The position numbers and the translations under genes were made by a program. Positions 21,843-35,206 of a stretch of DNA of 64,000 bases are shown here, piece by piece (position 1 is the stretch's first letter; every line of letters begins with the position of its first letter). The notes under the pieces were generated by a model. The model worked only from the letters and a program-made list of their open reading frames with translations, was not told the DNA's origin and did not search any database. Origin of the DNA: Synchiropus splendidus (taxonomy: Eukaryota > Chordata > Actinopteri > Syngnathiformes > Callionymidae); assembly GCF_027744825.2 (NCBI RefSeq), contig NC_071336.1:26382501-26446500 (forward strand), given 5' to 3'.

Positions 21843-24600
21843 CAGTCTCATATTCATTTATTGTGTACTGTTTTTTTTTGCACACACTCTGACAGAAGTA
21901 TGAGCCGAGGGTTGGAGAACACTCAGAGGTGGGTGTGCTTTGTGGAAATACGTACGAGTGAGTGGGAAACTTGGGCTCCCTGAGGCCAGATAGTGGGACA
22001 CAGATGACCCACCCATCCATCTCTCCGTGGACCGCCGTGCCTGTGAATCCCGACAAGCTCTACCTGCCTCCTTCATATACACACTGACAGCCTTGTCGTC
22101 ACTCGCTGAATTATTAATATGAATTGACAATAGTTGCCCACACGTGAGGCTCAAAAGTGGCGAGCTCGCTGTGGGATTCAACAGCATAAACAATGTGACT
22201 TTGTTTTGATTTGATGTTAATATTTGATTCAAATGATGCATAACAAGGCTACTCAATCTACAACGGGGGTCAACATTTGCGTGGATCATCACATGCTTAT
22301 GCTAAGCCTGTTAATAAACATAATGCATTTACAGTCGAGGCTCTGTTGGCAGATCTAACACGCTTCTCCCCGGAGGAAATGATTATCAGCAGATACAGTG
22401 ATGAAGTCAATGAAAGAAATCATTCTGCAAGACAACAATGAAGTTCTATGGGATTTACATGAATGCAGCTTGCAGTTATGAAAACACAACACAACAAGTC
22501 CTCCACTGAGCTTCATCGTACTCTTGTCACATCGTGGTCCTCAGTGGTTGGCTTCCTCTGCTTCTTCGACTGGTACCTCTGTCCTACACGGTCTCTCCTC
22601 TCTGTGTCCAAGACATCTGGCCGTCCAAACTCTCTCTCCAAACGTTACGTCACTCAAAGTGATACCAACTCAACACTTTCTGTCTCGGAATGCTGCGATT
22701 CAAATGTAAGCCTCGAGAGAATGTGACATTTGGGAAGGAAAAAAAGTTTGTTGTTAGTAATGGTGTCAGTTTATTTTGACACAATGAACATGAATTTGCA
22801 TATTTGAGGAATCTCCTTACAAAAGCCCACCTTTCACCTCTCGTAAGTCCAGCATGAGTCATGTGAAGGTCATGATGCAGATCACGTTACACAAGGCAGA
22901 GGCTGCCATTTTTGCCAGGAGGTGAATCTTCATTCCTGCTGCCAAGATACTGATGGTGTGGAGTAAGCAGCTGAACATAGTGCTAGCAACTTTTATGAAT
23001 GGTAGTTTTGATGTTGTGAATAGATTGTTTTAACCAATAGATTGTTTTACCAAACTGCCACTTTATTACATTGATGATGTCATTGCGTCTTTGCATCTCC
23101 ATCTGACAACCTCACCTGTCTTTTTCAGCTTGTATCCTTGTAGCTTAGCCTTCATCTTGTTGTTGTACTATTGTGCGCATGAAGCTTTTCTTTTTTGAAT
23201 TTTAAGCACATTGCAACGCCACGTACAGGTCTGGCATGTGTACGCCGTCATTCTAAACTTGTTTTCTGTGATTTGCTGCGGTGTTCATGAATCACTTTTT
23301 GAAAACGGTGGAGAAAAAATTGGGATTGGAAAAGATGCATCTTGGTAAGGACGAAGTCTTAGGATGACGATAAGGCCTGTTTTTGCGGTGGCTGTGGCTG
23401 AAGGAAACATTGTATTATTCATCGGAAATAAAATATATTTTTCTTCTGAAATGACAAAGTCATCATCATCTGGGTACCAACTCATCTTAACGTCTTTTGT
23501 CGCATAAACGGTGACACACATTTTATGAATTATCTTTCAAACAATAAAATATGATCATGTTCATCATTCCATCATTTAAGATTGATGATTATTGTTATAC
23601 AAAATACATTATAAAATCACAATGTTAAGCTCCTGAAGACAATTTTCTTACCAACTTGTTGGAACTTCTGCTTGTTTCGGACTTGGGACAAGGTACAGAT
23701 GAAGGCCAGCATGAGACTGCAGTTGACTTGTGGTGTTCAGAACGAGCGATTTATGGTCACCTATAAACACTTTTAATTATTTCTGTCTGTGGTGGGAAAC
23801 TGCAATGAAAAGCTACATACCAACCTCACACGCTGCTACGGGGCCACTGTTTGGAACCTATAAATAATCCAGACGTAATTGAATTTGGCTGTTACGCGAA
23901 CCCTCAGTCAATTTCGGTGAGCGGTAAAGTCATTTACTTTGTCCGACGTTACGATGTGCAGCCACAGCGCCGGATGAAAGCGGCCCTTCCACGCTCTCCT
24001 CCACCTCTCACATTAAGACGTCCCCACTCCAGCGAGTGCTGATGGGATCAATTGAAATTGTCACGTTCCAGAAATGAGTCAGGCAGGGCCGACCGCGTCC
24101 CCTCTGAGGCCGACTCTCCGAACTGATTTCATCAAGTATTCATGCCTGAACTCTGCAGCCACTGATGCTATCTTAACCTCGTATAGACCCAAGACTTGTT
24201 TATCAGCCAATGACACCATTAAGATCGGCATCTGCAGACAATGCAAGTGGGCTGCTTAACTAACTGCGTAAACAGGGAGGATCAACAAGGAGGGCCGGTT
24301 GTGCATTCTTGCGCTGCTAAACACCAATTATGGCGCTGGCTAAACGCTGGTTTGCATTACCTGTTGCATTTCCTGCCATCTGAGCACACTTGAAGCTAAA
24401 ACACTACTTTCTAGATATGAATGTTTTGGTCAATAAGGTGCGAAAACTCACTCGCCTGGTGTTCTTACGTCTTGTGTTGATACTTTCGTTCAAATGTTTC
24501 AAGAGTAGTTCTGTGCTTCTTGAACAATTTGCTTAAGTCAGGTGTAGCTAGGAGTCTGGATGAATATTTTTAAAGCAGCGCAAGAGCCATAAAAATGTTA
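21843..24600. other. Gene-free interval
   Basis: No domain-bearing frame, no obvious repeat family and no RNA gene was recognised. The composition is AT-rich with short GC-balanced patches (for example 23940-24320). Confidence 0.35.
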
Positions 24601-25641
24601 TGGGAGCTGCTGAGGTTGAGAAAAGGGGTCAGTGCATTGGAAGGGAGAGAGCTTCCCCAGAGCTACGATGTATGATGTCTGACTGACAGGCTACACGCTA
24701 AGCTCACCTGAGCCGCTGACCTTTCCTTTTACATCTCTCTGTCACTTTTCTATACCCTGCGCCTCCTCTTCTTTTTCTCAAAAAGCACTGAGAGGGGGGA
24801 AACCTGAGCAGGGCCATATTGAGGGTGGAATGGCTCCGGGCTGCGACCTGCTCTTAGGCGGGGAGGAGGGTCACTGGGAAACAAAGGCCATTCAGGTGAG
24901 CCTCTCTGAGACAGACAGGCTCCCAGCACAGATAAAACCGGAGCTAATGCAGTGGCGTTTGCACAGCCAGGCAGCAGGCAGGTGAGCGCCGAATATTGGA
25001 TAGGTGAGCTTGGATTGTTTTTAAAGAAAAGACTGACAGGTGGGTAAACACAATGCCCCGAAAGCCCAAATGAACATTCCTAAAATGACTAACCCAGTGT
25101 TGAAAATACTCATTACAAAAGCTGTAATCCTCTTTATGAGGGCTAATCTTGAGCGAACTCAGGACACAGACGTGGAAAGCACTCGCCACACTTTTCAAAC
25201 CACCTTTGCAAATCATGCAAGTCGGAAGGCAGTCTGTATGTTTGTTGTGTTCCACCAGACGGAGTGTTGACGTCTTGGGAATGCTTCACTGCGCTTTGTC
25301 GTCTTATCTCGACCACTCTAGAGACACGCTAGACTAAATGAAGGGTTGTCCTATATTTCTACCACATCTTAAAGCTTCATCTTTCCAAATATGTTTTGAT
25401 GTGTGTTTTTTTTTACGAGTGAGTCGCCATAACTTCTCCTAACTACCCACACTTTGACATCTTTATGTCTTTCCAGAAACTCGAGAAATGTCGCCCCCCT
25501 CCCAAAGGCGAAGTAAGGTCATTCTGAAGCCTGGCAAGAGAAAATGTCAATGAAAACGTTCAAACCTGGATATTGTGGAGCCATGCGAGGTGGTGACTAA
25601 GGTTGAAACTTTCTCCTGAATGAGGTGCTGAGGATGGTCTG

Positions 25642-25664
25642 GCTCTCTTTCTCTCTCTCTCTTT
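25642..25664. repeat. (CT)n microsatellite
   Basis: A short CT dinucleotide run in an otherwise unique region. Confidence 0.6.
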
Positions 25665-26489
25665 GTGGCTGAATAAACTTTTGCCTGACTCTGTGTCATC
25701 AGAACCTGCACCGGGCCGGACAATGACTGACACAGTTCTGGGAGAGGACTCGTCATTCTCATGAGCACTGGCTATGCGATACATGGCATTGCCAAGAGAA
25801 GTGACATAACAAAAAGCCGCGTGGAAGGTTCACTGAGGACTTCTCTCAAATTTGTTTATCTGCTGCGGTTAACTCGCAAATGAGTTATTATGGCTGAAAA
25901 CGATTTCCCCCGGTGTCCTTATTTTTTCCCTGAGAGGCCTAAATGCCTCATTCGTGTCAGCTGATAGCCCCGAGCGAAACAAGCGACCGCGGTGGAGACA
26001 CTGCGATCCTGTCTCGCAGCATTATTGGCGCCCAGCCAAGGCTGCTGGCACGTTTGAGATTTCCTACTGAGTCATGGTAATGTTATTTCTGACTAAACTG
26101 TAGGATTCGATCTGACACTGCTGCGCCACAAACAACAACCCCCATCCATCTCTCCCATCTCCCTCCTGCTCATTTCTCGGAGCAGGTTTCACTCTTGTGC
26201 CTGTCATTCTTCTGCCTTTTGTATCCGTGGGCCTTTTCGCTATTGAATGCCGCCTTCTCTCCCTCCCCCCACCTTCCATCCTCCTCTCCCCTCACTCACT
26301 CATTCACTCTAGGGCCTAATTATGAGATAGTTTCGTATAAATACATGTATTTTTTTTTTCCCAAGCAAGGGGGAGGAAGAAAACCTTGTGCTCCACTTTT
26401 TTTTTTTTTGACAGTAAGTTGAATTCTGGTTTCAAGGAGGTTTTATTTGGCAAGGTCCTTCTGCAGAACAGAGAGTGGGAAGGGGCAGA

Positions 26490-26645
26490 TTTCCTGGGCG
26501 CAGTAATTGTGTCTCATTAATTCCTACTGTAATGCTTGGTAGCCAAACAGGCGACGCAATTAGGGGGCTGAGCCCTGAATGGGACGCCTAATCAGGGGAC
26601 AATAGCTGTGGCTCAGAGGCCATTAGGCCTGGAGGAAGTGTCTCC
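26490..26645. promoter_or_regulatory. Candidate enhancer with clustered homeobox cores
   Basis: A compact block with CAGTAATTGTG, CTCATTAATTCC, GCAATTAGGG, CCTAATCAGG and CCATTAGGCC cores within about 130 bases, plus an ACAATAG SOX-like site. Spacing and lack of repeats suggest a developmental enhancer. Function and conservation are inferred, not shown. Confidence 0.3.
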
Positions 26646-27039
26646 ATTGTATGGTCTGCTCTCTGATGCCTTCATTTGGGCAACATTTTAGGAAGGGAAT
26701 TTCTCCGCAAACATGGCACGCTACATTTTACAGAAAGACTGTGGAAGCCGAGGGCGAGGGACGACAAGGAAACCCAAATAAGCATTCACCGCCAAGTGTT
26801 TTGAGACAATACACCTGCATTTCTATTATATTCCACCTCAGTTTCACCACACGGATTAGGGCAGGACTTACTGATGCAAGGGGAGAGATGAAATGGGAAA
26901 CCCCTCAGAGGGGCAGACCAATCTCTGGGAGAAGGAAGATGACAACAGGATAAGGAAGACGGGTATTTAGTTGTTCTCACCGGAAGGATAAATAGAATGG
27001 CAAAAAAATAATAATCCCATGACACGCACCTCATCTTCC

Positions 27040-27625
27040 TGCAGTGCGTAATAATTCACCAAACTGCATGGATGGCCTGGCTGTACATCAATGGCCGCCA
27101 CGCACAACCTAATAAACCTGTTTATTGTGCCTAACACGCAGGATAGTGTGCAACCTCAATGGAGAACGGTGGCGTGCGTTCGAGTCTGGTCCAGGTGCAA
27201 CGCTGTTGTTCACAAGTGGAACTGAATGACACAAATTAGCATCAATAAAGGGAACATAATTAGCTATTTGGGCCAATATATCACAAGCTCGGCGTCATTA
27301 CAGTTTTCCACAGGTTTCACGCGCGAGTCATGACAAGATACACTTGGATCCCCCGCTCCTCTTCTCCGACTGGTTCGCCAGTAGTTTCTTCAAACTGTCG
27401 ACTCAGGAGTCTGGAAGACCTTTTGTGCCCAGTGGGAAGGGTGGAGGAAGGAAGAGAATAAGATATACTAACATTGTCTCTTCCTCCCGCTCCTCATTCC
27501 CCCGTCTCCCGCTGCAGATTTATCTTTTATCCCCATTAATCACACCGCCAGGCAGAATAAAATGGACTCTCCTGGTCATTAAAATTAAGCATTGAATTAT
27601 TGACATGCAATTAGCCCTGTCTCTC
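27040..27625. promoter_or_regulatory. Candidate conserved noncoding block
   Basis: Several stretches (27050-27170, 27220-27310 and 27510-27625) carry dense AATTA/TAAT cores, GGCCAAT, CCCATTAATCAC and ATGCAATTAGC, with no coding potential in keeping with a protein. The density resembles vertebrate developmental enhancers near homeobox-responsive genes. This is a motif-level judgement only. Confidence 0.25.
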
Positions 27626-30580
27626 TTGTCGGTGGGGAGACGGTGGAAACTTTCTCCCAGCTGCCACAGTGGAGGAAGAGTAAACTGCTGTAGTCATCAG
27701 AACTCCGTATAAGAAAAAGTGGGGAGAAATCCGAACTTGGAAAATCCTGTTTATCGCATAATACGAGCAATGAGCAGGGTTCCATCTCATTTATCGGAAT
27801 TTTATTCCCACAAGGAGTGGTGTCTTGTGCTCATTATCTGCTGCGTTATGGCGCGACCCGTGCTGCCGCCTCTGGATTATGCCGTGGATTATGCTAATGT
27901 CTCAGACAAGCACGGACAAGCGTTCGGGTGATCCCCTCTTGCTGCACATTTCTGAGCGCTCAACTTGTTTATCTTTCATTTAGCAGAATACAGATTCCAT
28001 TATAATAACAACCAAACGCCTCTTGTTCTTATTGTCATAATCCCCCATCACTCAAAACTCTGGATCATCCTGATGGAATATTTTTTTTTGGGGGGGGGAG
28101 AAATTGACGTCTTCTTTCTGTGACAATTCTAAATTATGCGAATGGCGATAAACAGTGTTTGGGACATTTCCTCAGCGACGGAGCACTTTGACTGGCTGTT
28201 TACACTAAGCCCGAGTAAATCAAATTCAGAGTTTGCCTTCCCTCCTCAGTAATCTCATTTTGTTTACTGCTCGCGCTAAGGACATTAGCAACTGCAAGAC
28301 TGTCTATGTTTACTCTGTTTACCCCTACTGTCGTGGCGTTAAGCCAAACAGCGACTAATGTTACCAACAAAGCTAACCAGCTGTGTGTTCATGAGGATAT
28401 TTAATCTGACACAGAAGCCATGGAAACAGCGGCAGTGGCGCTGCACTGGCTGTATAAATTGACAGATGATTTAGTCCCTGCATACGTAACTGGGTATATC
28501 AACGGTTTTAATTCCACTCCACTGTTTATGTGAAAGCCTTGGTGTGACAGGGAGAGAATTGGCAAACCTCCTGCTCGGGGAACAGTTCAGTAAAATGTGT
28601 TTGTGATAGATCCATGCGGCTTATTCCAGGTGTTTTTTTAGGAAGTGCAGGTAATTTGAACTTAAAAAAAAGGGAAGGAAGTGACATCAGGGTCAAATGC
28701 GGTCGCGTTTCCCTCCATATTCACCGCAAACAAGGTTGATACTGGATCTCACCTGTTGTTCTCGCCCTCCTATTTGTTCACAATTCCACAGTCTGGCCAC
28801 AAGCCTCGTTTCCCACAACCTACAACCTGGCCTCCACGCCTCATTAGGCACCTGAATCGCAAGTGAACTGGCCTCTATAGCAAACAGATGCTCTGTCAGC
28901 GTCACACGCCCAACATGTCTGCCTTATTAGCTGCCTTCCAAAAAAAAAAAAAAAAAAAACTGTGGCGAGATTTGCAACATGAAAATGTTCAGGGGCAATA
29001 TTTCCTCTTGCCCCATTTTAGGCGCAGACACGACGTCTACAAGTCAAACCCGTGCTCGCCCACCCCTTTCACCAGCTGGTTGTTAGCATGAAGCCAGTGG
29101 CACAACCTTTTGCAAAGTGGCTCAGGCAGCTGCAAAGGTACTTGAAAATTGGGTCCATACTGTCCCTGCTGTTGCATAGAACTGCAGCTTTCTTGAAAAA
29201 CAAAAGGCTTTTTTTCACTGGGTGTTATATATGTCTTAGGCTCTCTCAGGCAATTTTATAACTAACAATATGAGTACTGCGACACAAATGCTGCCATTAA
29301 GAGACATTTTCATGAATCACCTGGTGATGCTGAGCAGTAAATATACACAAATTTGGCGTCCATTTCTTGTCCAGCCAAACAAGGACTTCTGAAGACAATC
29401 CCAGTGGTCCCTGGGCAAGCAGTGTATAGACTCCTCTGCACATAGATATTGAATAGACAGCTGAAACTCACAGTGCCTAATGATTTATGAGAGCCCAACA
29501 GACATCCATGGGGAGTTCTCTTGGCAAAAGGGACGTCTTGAGACAGCTAAAATGCTCAGCGCTCTCTTCTAGAACACAAACATACCAATGACAATCTATT
29601 TGTCAAATTTGTGATAAATGTAAAAATGAAATATGAATGTTGTGGTTCTCCAGTTGGGCCCCTGATGTTCATCACTGAGTGTGAAGTCGGAGTCTTAACC
29701 TTTGGAGCCGTAATGCAATACTTAACATACATCCACTAACTGGGTAGTTTGTTTTTTCCATTAACAAGACCATGTTGGGTTGATTTAATCCGCTCATTAG
29801 CATAAAAAGCAGTGGACTACTACTTAGTGATTGTTTTACCGCGACGGTGTTAAGGCTTGACAATGCAGATGTGGCCCATTGTCGTGCTAATGATGGCTCC
29901 CAGTGAGAGCAGACACCTGACACACTGTGCATCTGCATAAGAGGATTGTCGAGCAGCCATTGATTCTATGACAAAAAAATGATTTGACAACAGATATTTA
30001 CATTCACCACACTGTGTCAGATAACAAGGACATAGTTCCCGACTCCTTTATTGAAAAAAAAAAAAAAAAACTTAGCATTTATGAACTGCTCACCCCTTGT
30101 ATATATTCATGAGCTCATTTCATGGCTTCATGCGATTCTTCATTTCCCTGCTTTTTAACAAGGCTATAGCAGTCCCCAAGTGCTGTAGAGGTTCTGGCAC
30201 TGATAGTTATTTCACCCATCGGCATCACAATCTCTACATCCCAACGTCATTATCGGGATAAGTCATTCTTTTCTCTCCATGCAGTCGGCCAAAGTTTCTC
30301 GCCACGGTTTGATGGGAAGAGTTCCTCGGCATGACGACTCGTGGTAAAACCCCGGGGCTCCTGCCGTCCGTGTGTTAAACTTCCATGTCCAAGTACAAAA
30401 GCTGTGAATGCATGACTATCAAATTCATTCCTCTGAATTAAAGATGCACAGACTGAGGAGGTGAACAAGAGATCACGCAATTACTGCCCTGAAAAGTAAA
30501 ATATGAGTGGAATGGTGATGAAAAATGGATTAAACCCTAGCATCAGATTCCCGGCACCTGTGAAAGCGGCTTGTCGAAGA
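27626..30580. other. Gene-free interval with A-runs
   Basis: Contains an A-run of about 19 at 28939-28957, another at about 30053-30070 and a T/G run at 28081-28099. Short open frames are unsupported. Regulatory content is possible. Confidence 0.35.
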
Positions 30581-31252
30581 CTGTTTTTACGACGCACTAT
30601 GTTCATTGAAATTAAATTAAAAGCACAAACGAGTTCAGAGTAGAAGAACCACCAGAGATGCCTTCTACTCACTTGTGAATGAATCAGTCCGTCCAGGATT
30701 TTCACTTTTTTTTCATTGAAATTGCGGTGAAAGTTGAGGTGTAAAGGTGTAAATGATCTTGTAAAAGACTAGTTTTCATTCAAAAAAACCCCACACGCAA
30801 TAAAAAAATGTATATGCTAAAAATGGTTGATAAAATAAGTACCCAATTGACTAAATAAGTACACTATTATGATGTTCTCTGGTACTTTCCAGGTACAGCA
30901 TATACTTGTTTTCTTATGGGGCTCTTCAGAAGAGTGGAGACAGACGTTGCTGTGTGGAGTCTGAGAGGTAAAGGTGACTCATGAATGGACATTAGCTGGT
31001 GAGATGTCACACAGGGTCGGGATGTAAAGTGTCAGAAATAACGTTGAGAGAGATGGTTCTCATGGTTTACACCCGCCCCGTACGCTAGTGAGTTCCACTT
31101 ATAAGTTCTGTCTATTACACATTTAAATAGTCGGAATTTGGACATTAAAGCATCTATTCAGAAGTTCAGTAGTTGACGTACAAATTACAACCCTTGGTGG
31201 CAATATTTGTGGGCAAATGTGAGCCTTTAGCATCGTCTCAACAAGGTGCACA
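30581..31252 (+). repeat. Copy 1 of a 0.7 kb dispersed direct duplication
   Basis: This segment is highly similar, base for base over long runs, to 33075-33766. Both run from CTGTTTTTA(C/T)GA through a shared block beginning AAAAGCACAAACGAGTTCAG to CAACAAGGTGCACA. Copy 1 lacks about 20 bases near 30716 present in copy 2 and carries a CCCGCCCCGTA insertion near 31071. The sequence contains no recognised ORF. It is either a recent segmental duplication or two insertions of one unrecognised repeat. Confidence 0.85.
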
Positions 31253-33074
31253 CGATGACGCACATGTCGCCTAGAGAGGTGGACGAAAGGAGATTAAAGA
31301 GATTGGTGGAATTTGTGGGAATGTTGCATTCATTGCACAAAATAGCAGCGTCTCTATTGGTTGAAATTGTGTTGATAGATTTGTCACGAAATGCTTGGTA
31401 ACATGTTTCTTCCTCATTATTTGTCAGATTAGTTTTCACTTGATGTGATGGAACCTCTGTTCCTCGGGACGTTGGTGAATCGTTCCCTGCATCAGAAGAA
31501 CTTTCCAACGGAGTTTGACCAGTATTATTGAGGAATGTAACCTCCACCTTAAGAAGTGGCGGCATGACTTATTGTGTATCTAGTTCAACGGTCAATATAT
31601 GAACAGTGTTCTGGATGAGAAGCTCTGGGATCTCTGTATTCCTTTTGCTAAAGTGGCCGTCCTGGAGCGGACAGTATAGTGTTGAGGGGAGTAAAGTGAA
31701 GCTTCCGACCAAAACATACATTTTATATTTCGACTGACTGATGGTATGATGCTAACGTGTACATCCTTTATTTTCTCCAACAAAATATTACTCGCACACA
31801 TTAGGACAGACAGGCTTCATTATGGCCCCAGTTAAAATACCAAAACACCAGGTGATGCGTGTGTTTTGAAAGTCACAACACGGCTCCGACTCACCCCAGG
31901 GAAAATCACAAATATGTGATCGCCATTCTTATAAATGAGCCCAACTCCCGTAACATGTCGACTTCTGTCTGGCGCGGATTTAAATTCCATGCTTTGACTT
32001 TGTGATATGCAAAGACCTTTCCGGAGAGGACACCACTGAACAGCCGACTCAGCTGGTTAAAAATTAATAAGACAATCTGCTTCATGGTATTGTTCCTTCT
32101 GAAACATTCTAGCTGGCGAGAATCACATACCTTTTATTGTACACTTTGGCTTGCTGTGTTTTCATCTCTTTTTTCTGTTGACTCTGAAACCCTGTGTTCT
32201 GCTTAATAGGTATTTCAACGGAGATACTATTAATGTGAAGCAACACATTTCAATCCACAGTATATTCATTATTTTGCACCCAGTTGTTCAGCAGCAGGAA
32301 ACCACATCAGCTGAACTCATTTACCGGGCGAATAGGAATCTATTTAATTCGGATTAGAGAATGATAGATCAATGCAGCCTATCCTACATTTTCAAACCCC
32401 TGGACGCCTCCTGCGTCCCTGTGTGAACCACCTTTCTGAGATTGTGGTCAAATGAATGCTATGAGGTAGTAATGAGGTTGTTACATTATGTGACGCAACA
32501 ATGGAAATCTATTCAGCGGAGCAGAGAGGGCTGGGAAGGTGGAGGAGGCTAATTCAGGCAAGGCCTTTGCACAAAGCCTGGGAGAATGTCCAGGCTCTAA
32601 ACCTGTTGTCTGAGGAAGAGGACCACACATTCACACACACTCACACGTCATCTGACGGTTCAGTGTTTTCAAAAGTGATCTATGATGAATAGAAATCCCA
32701 GTTAGATGATGGTGACCAGCTGTCTTTCGGAACATGTTGAGAATCTGTTTGAACAGTCAAAAGACCTGGAACACTCGCCGACGACGGCTGCATTCAAACT
32801 GTGATGGTAATGTCCAAGTATCGTGTAGCAGCCATGATGCAGTAGTGCATTTACATTTGCAGAGTAAGACAAATGCTATTTTTACGTACAGTTTCGTCTG
32901 CCAATGCCAGGATTCCCGGTCAACTGCCTGAGTGAAACATCTCTCCATATGGTGCTTCATCTCTCCTTCATGCCTGACAAGCTGTGGCAAGACTCTGAGT
33001 CTCTCACAGATGACAGAGAACCCCTTGCTTCCTCTCGTATCGCTAGTATAGACAATAGCCCAAGTTTGCTAATG
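31253..33074. other. Unique sequence between the two duplicate copies
   Basis: No gene recognised. The minus-strand open frame at 31227-31565 has no known domain and partly overlaps the duplicated block. Confidence 0.35.
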
Positions 33075-33766
33075 CTGTTTTTATGATACGCTATGTTCAT
33101 TTAAATTAAATTAAAAGCACAAACGAGTTCAGAGTAGAAGAACCACCAGAAATGCCTTTGACTCATTTGTGAATGAGTCAGTCCCTCCAGGATTTTGACT
33201 TTTCTTTCATTGTTTTTTGCAGATTTTGTTTAGAAAATTGCAGTGAAAGTTGAGGTGCAAAGGTGTAAATGATCTTGTAAAAGACTAGTTTTCATTAAAA
33301 AAAACCCCCACACGCAATAAAAAAAATGTATATGCAAAAAATGGTTGATAAAATAAGAACCCAATTGACTAGATAAGTACACTATTATGATGTTCTCTGG
33401 TACTTTCCAGGTACAGCATACACTTGTTTTCTTATCGGGCTCTTCAGAGGGGTGGAGACAGACAGACAGGTGTTTGGCTGGGTGGAGTCTGAGAGGTAAA
33501 GGTGACTCATGAATGGACATTAGCTGGTGAGATGTCACACAGGGTCGGGATGTAAAGTGTCAGAAATAACGTTGAGAGAGATGGTTCTCATGGTTTACGC
33601 TAGTGAGTTCCACTTATAAGTTCTGTCTATTACACATTTAAATAGTCGGAATTTGGACATGAAAGCATCTATTCAGAAGTTCAGTAGTTGACGTACAAAT
33701 TACAACCCTTGGTGGCAATATTTGTGGGCAAATGTGAGCCTTTAGCATCGTCTCAACAAGGTGCAC
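33075..33766 (+). repeat. Copy 2 of a 0.7 kb dispersed direct duplication
   Basis: Same orientation as 30581-31252 and about 2.49 kb downstream. The flanks differ on both sides, so the boundaries are sharp. Small indels include TTTTTTGCAGATTTTGTTTAG near 33213 and a GACAGACAG expansion near 33460. Confidence 0.85.
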
Positions 33767-35128
33767 ATAATAAATGGAAAATATTTCTAAGACCCTGTTC
33801 AGCTTACAGATGGCCATTTCAGTTTGATCCCCATCTAACCCGAACATTTCTGCCTGAAAATATTAGTAGCGCTTTAGATTGGGTAACATATATTGACCAT
33901 TAATGAATTACTTGCTTTATTGACCGTAAACATCCATTGGTTGTGGTGTTGTTTAGATAAAGTGATAAATAACTGGCTAATGCACATTGTAATGAATATT
34001 TTCTGCAACGCAAAGTTTCTGAAAGGTGCTGTATGGTACCTTCAATTCATTTTCTTTTCTCATGGAGCTGGGTGACCCGAATTTCTTGGTCTAACTTGAC
34101 ATGATAGTATGAAGTTTGCCAGACATTGAATTAAAAAAAAAAAAGCATCTGCTGGCCGTGGTCGTAAGTACGGGTGGATGTAAGTTGGATGTTACTTTGT
34201 ATTTTTCTTTATTTTGTTTAATGATATTTTATTTAATATGTTTGCCATGTTACACTTTTATTCATGCCCTTGAAAGCTGTAGTTTTAATAAAGCAAAAGC
34301 ATTCGAGTGCAACTTCAGCGGTGCGGTTCGAGTTCTGGATTTTGGCTCGAAATCAGAAGCAAAAAAATCTCAAAATTTTTGTTCGAACTCCGATTTGTTC
34401 GAATTCTGGGATGTTCGAAAACCGAGGTACCACTGTACTTGCATCTCAAGGAAAGCATTGCCCAAGACAACTAGCAATAGTAATTTCATAGCGGTTGGAC
34501 TATTGACATAATATAAATATGTTGTAATTGTTTCAGCAGAGATGTGTTTGATTCCATAGTGTCTTGTCCTTCCAAAACTTTCATCAACAATATATGTGAC
34601 CTTCTCTCACCTTTGCAAAAACAGTGACCACTCCCTGGTTGAGCAACTGTGCCAGTGTTTGTCTTCATATCTGTATTTCTGATGGAATTTGCACTCAAAG
34701 ATAATGAACGGGTAAACACCTGCGACTGAAAGGTCATTCACTTTCCTAGCGGTCGACAAACACCCAGAGGACATCTGAACGTTGCCGCACACACTATGCT
34801 AATCCACAACAGAAAAGCTTTGAGCTGCGACTACATTTTACTAAATAAAGGCCCTAGGTCATGCAGATATGGTTAAGCTAATTCTATGCGGACCTGATCG
34901 TGTGTTTTGATCTGGGATAAGTGATGTGATGTGAGTGGGGTCTTCGTGATGAAAGAACATTGTTAATATTAGCTGTCTGTGTTTAATCTGAGGCCATGTA
35001 TGCGTATTCCCTGTGGTCTTAGTCCTTAAAATTTCAAAGATACATCCAGGCGCAACGGCTGGCAAAACGTGCACGACATCAATATGTTTCCATGGATTCA
35101 GTTATTTTACAAAGTATTAGTCTATCTG

Positions 35129-35134
<6 letters not shown>
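33767..35134. other. Gene-free interval containing the 34.3 kb transposon fragment
   Basis: Apart from the fragment at 34318-34435 and an A-run at 34132-34144, nothing was recognised. Confidence 0.35.
34318..34435 (+). mobile_element. 3'-end fragment of a CAGTGGTACC-type DNA transposon
   Basis: Matches the right end of the full element at 50021-50709: GGTTCGAGTTCTGGATTTT..., TTTTTGTTCGAACTCC..., ending in ACCGAGGTACCACTG followed by TA. Only about 120 bases remain; the left end is missing. Confidence 0.75.

Positions 35135-35203
<69 letters not shown>
35135..35203. repeat. (TA)n microsatellite
   Basis: About 34 uninterrupted TA units. It produces an artefactual YIYIYI open frame on both strands. 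Confidence 0.95.
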
Positions 35204-35206
<3 letters not shown>

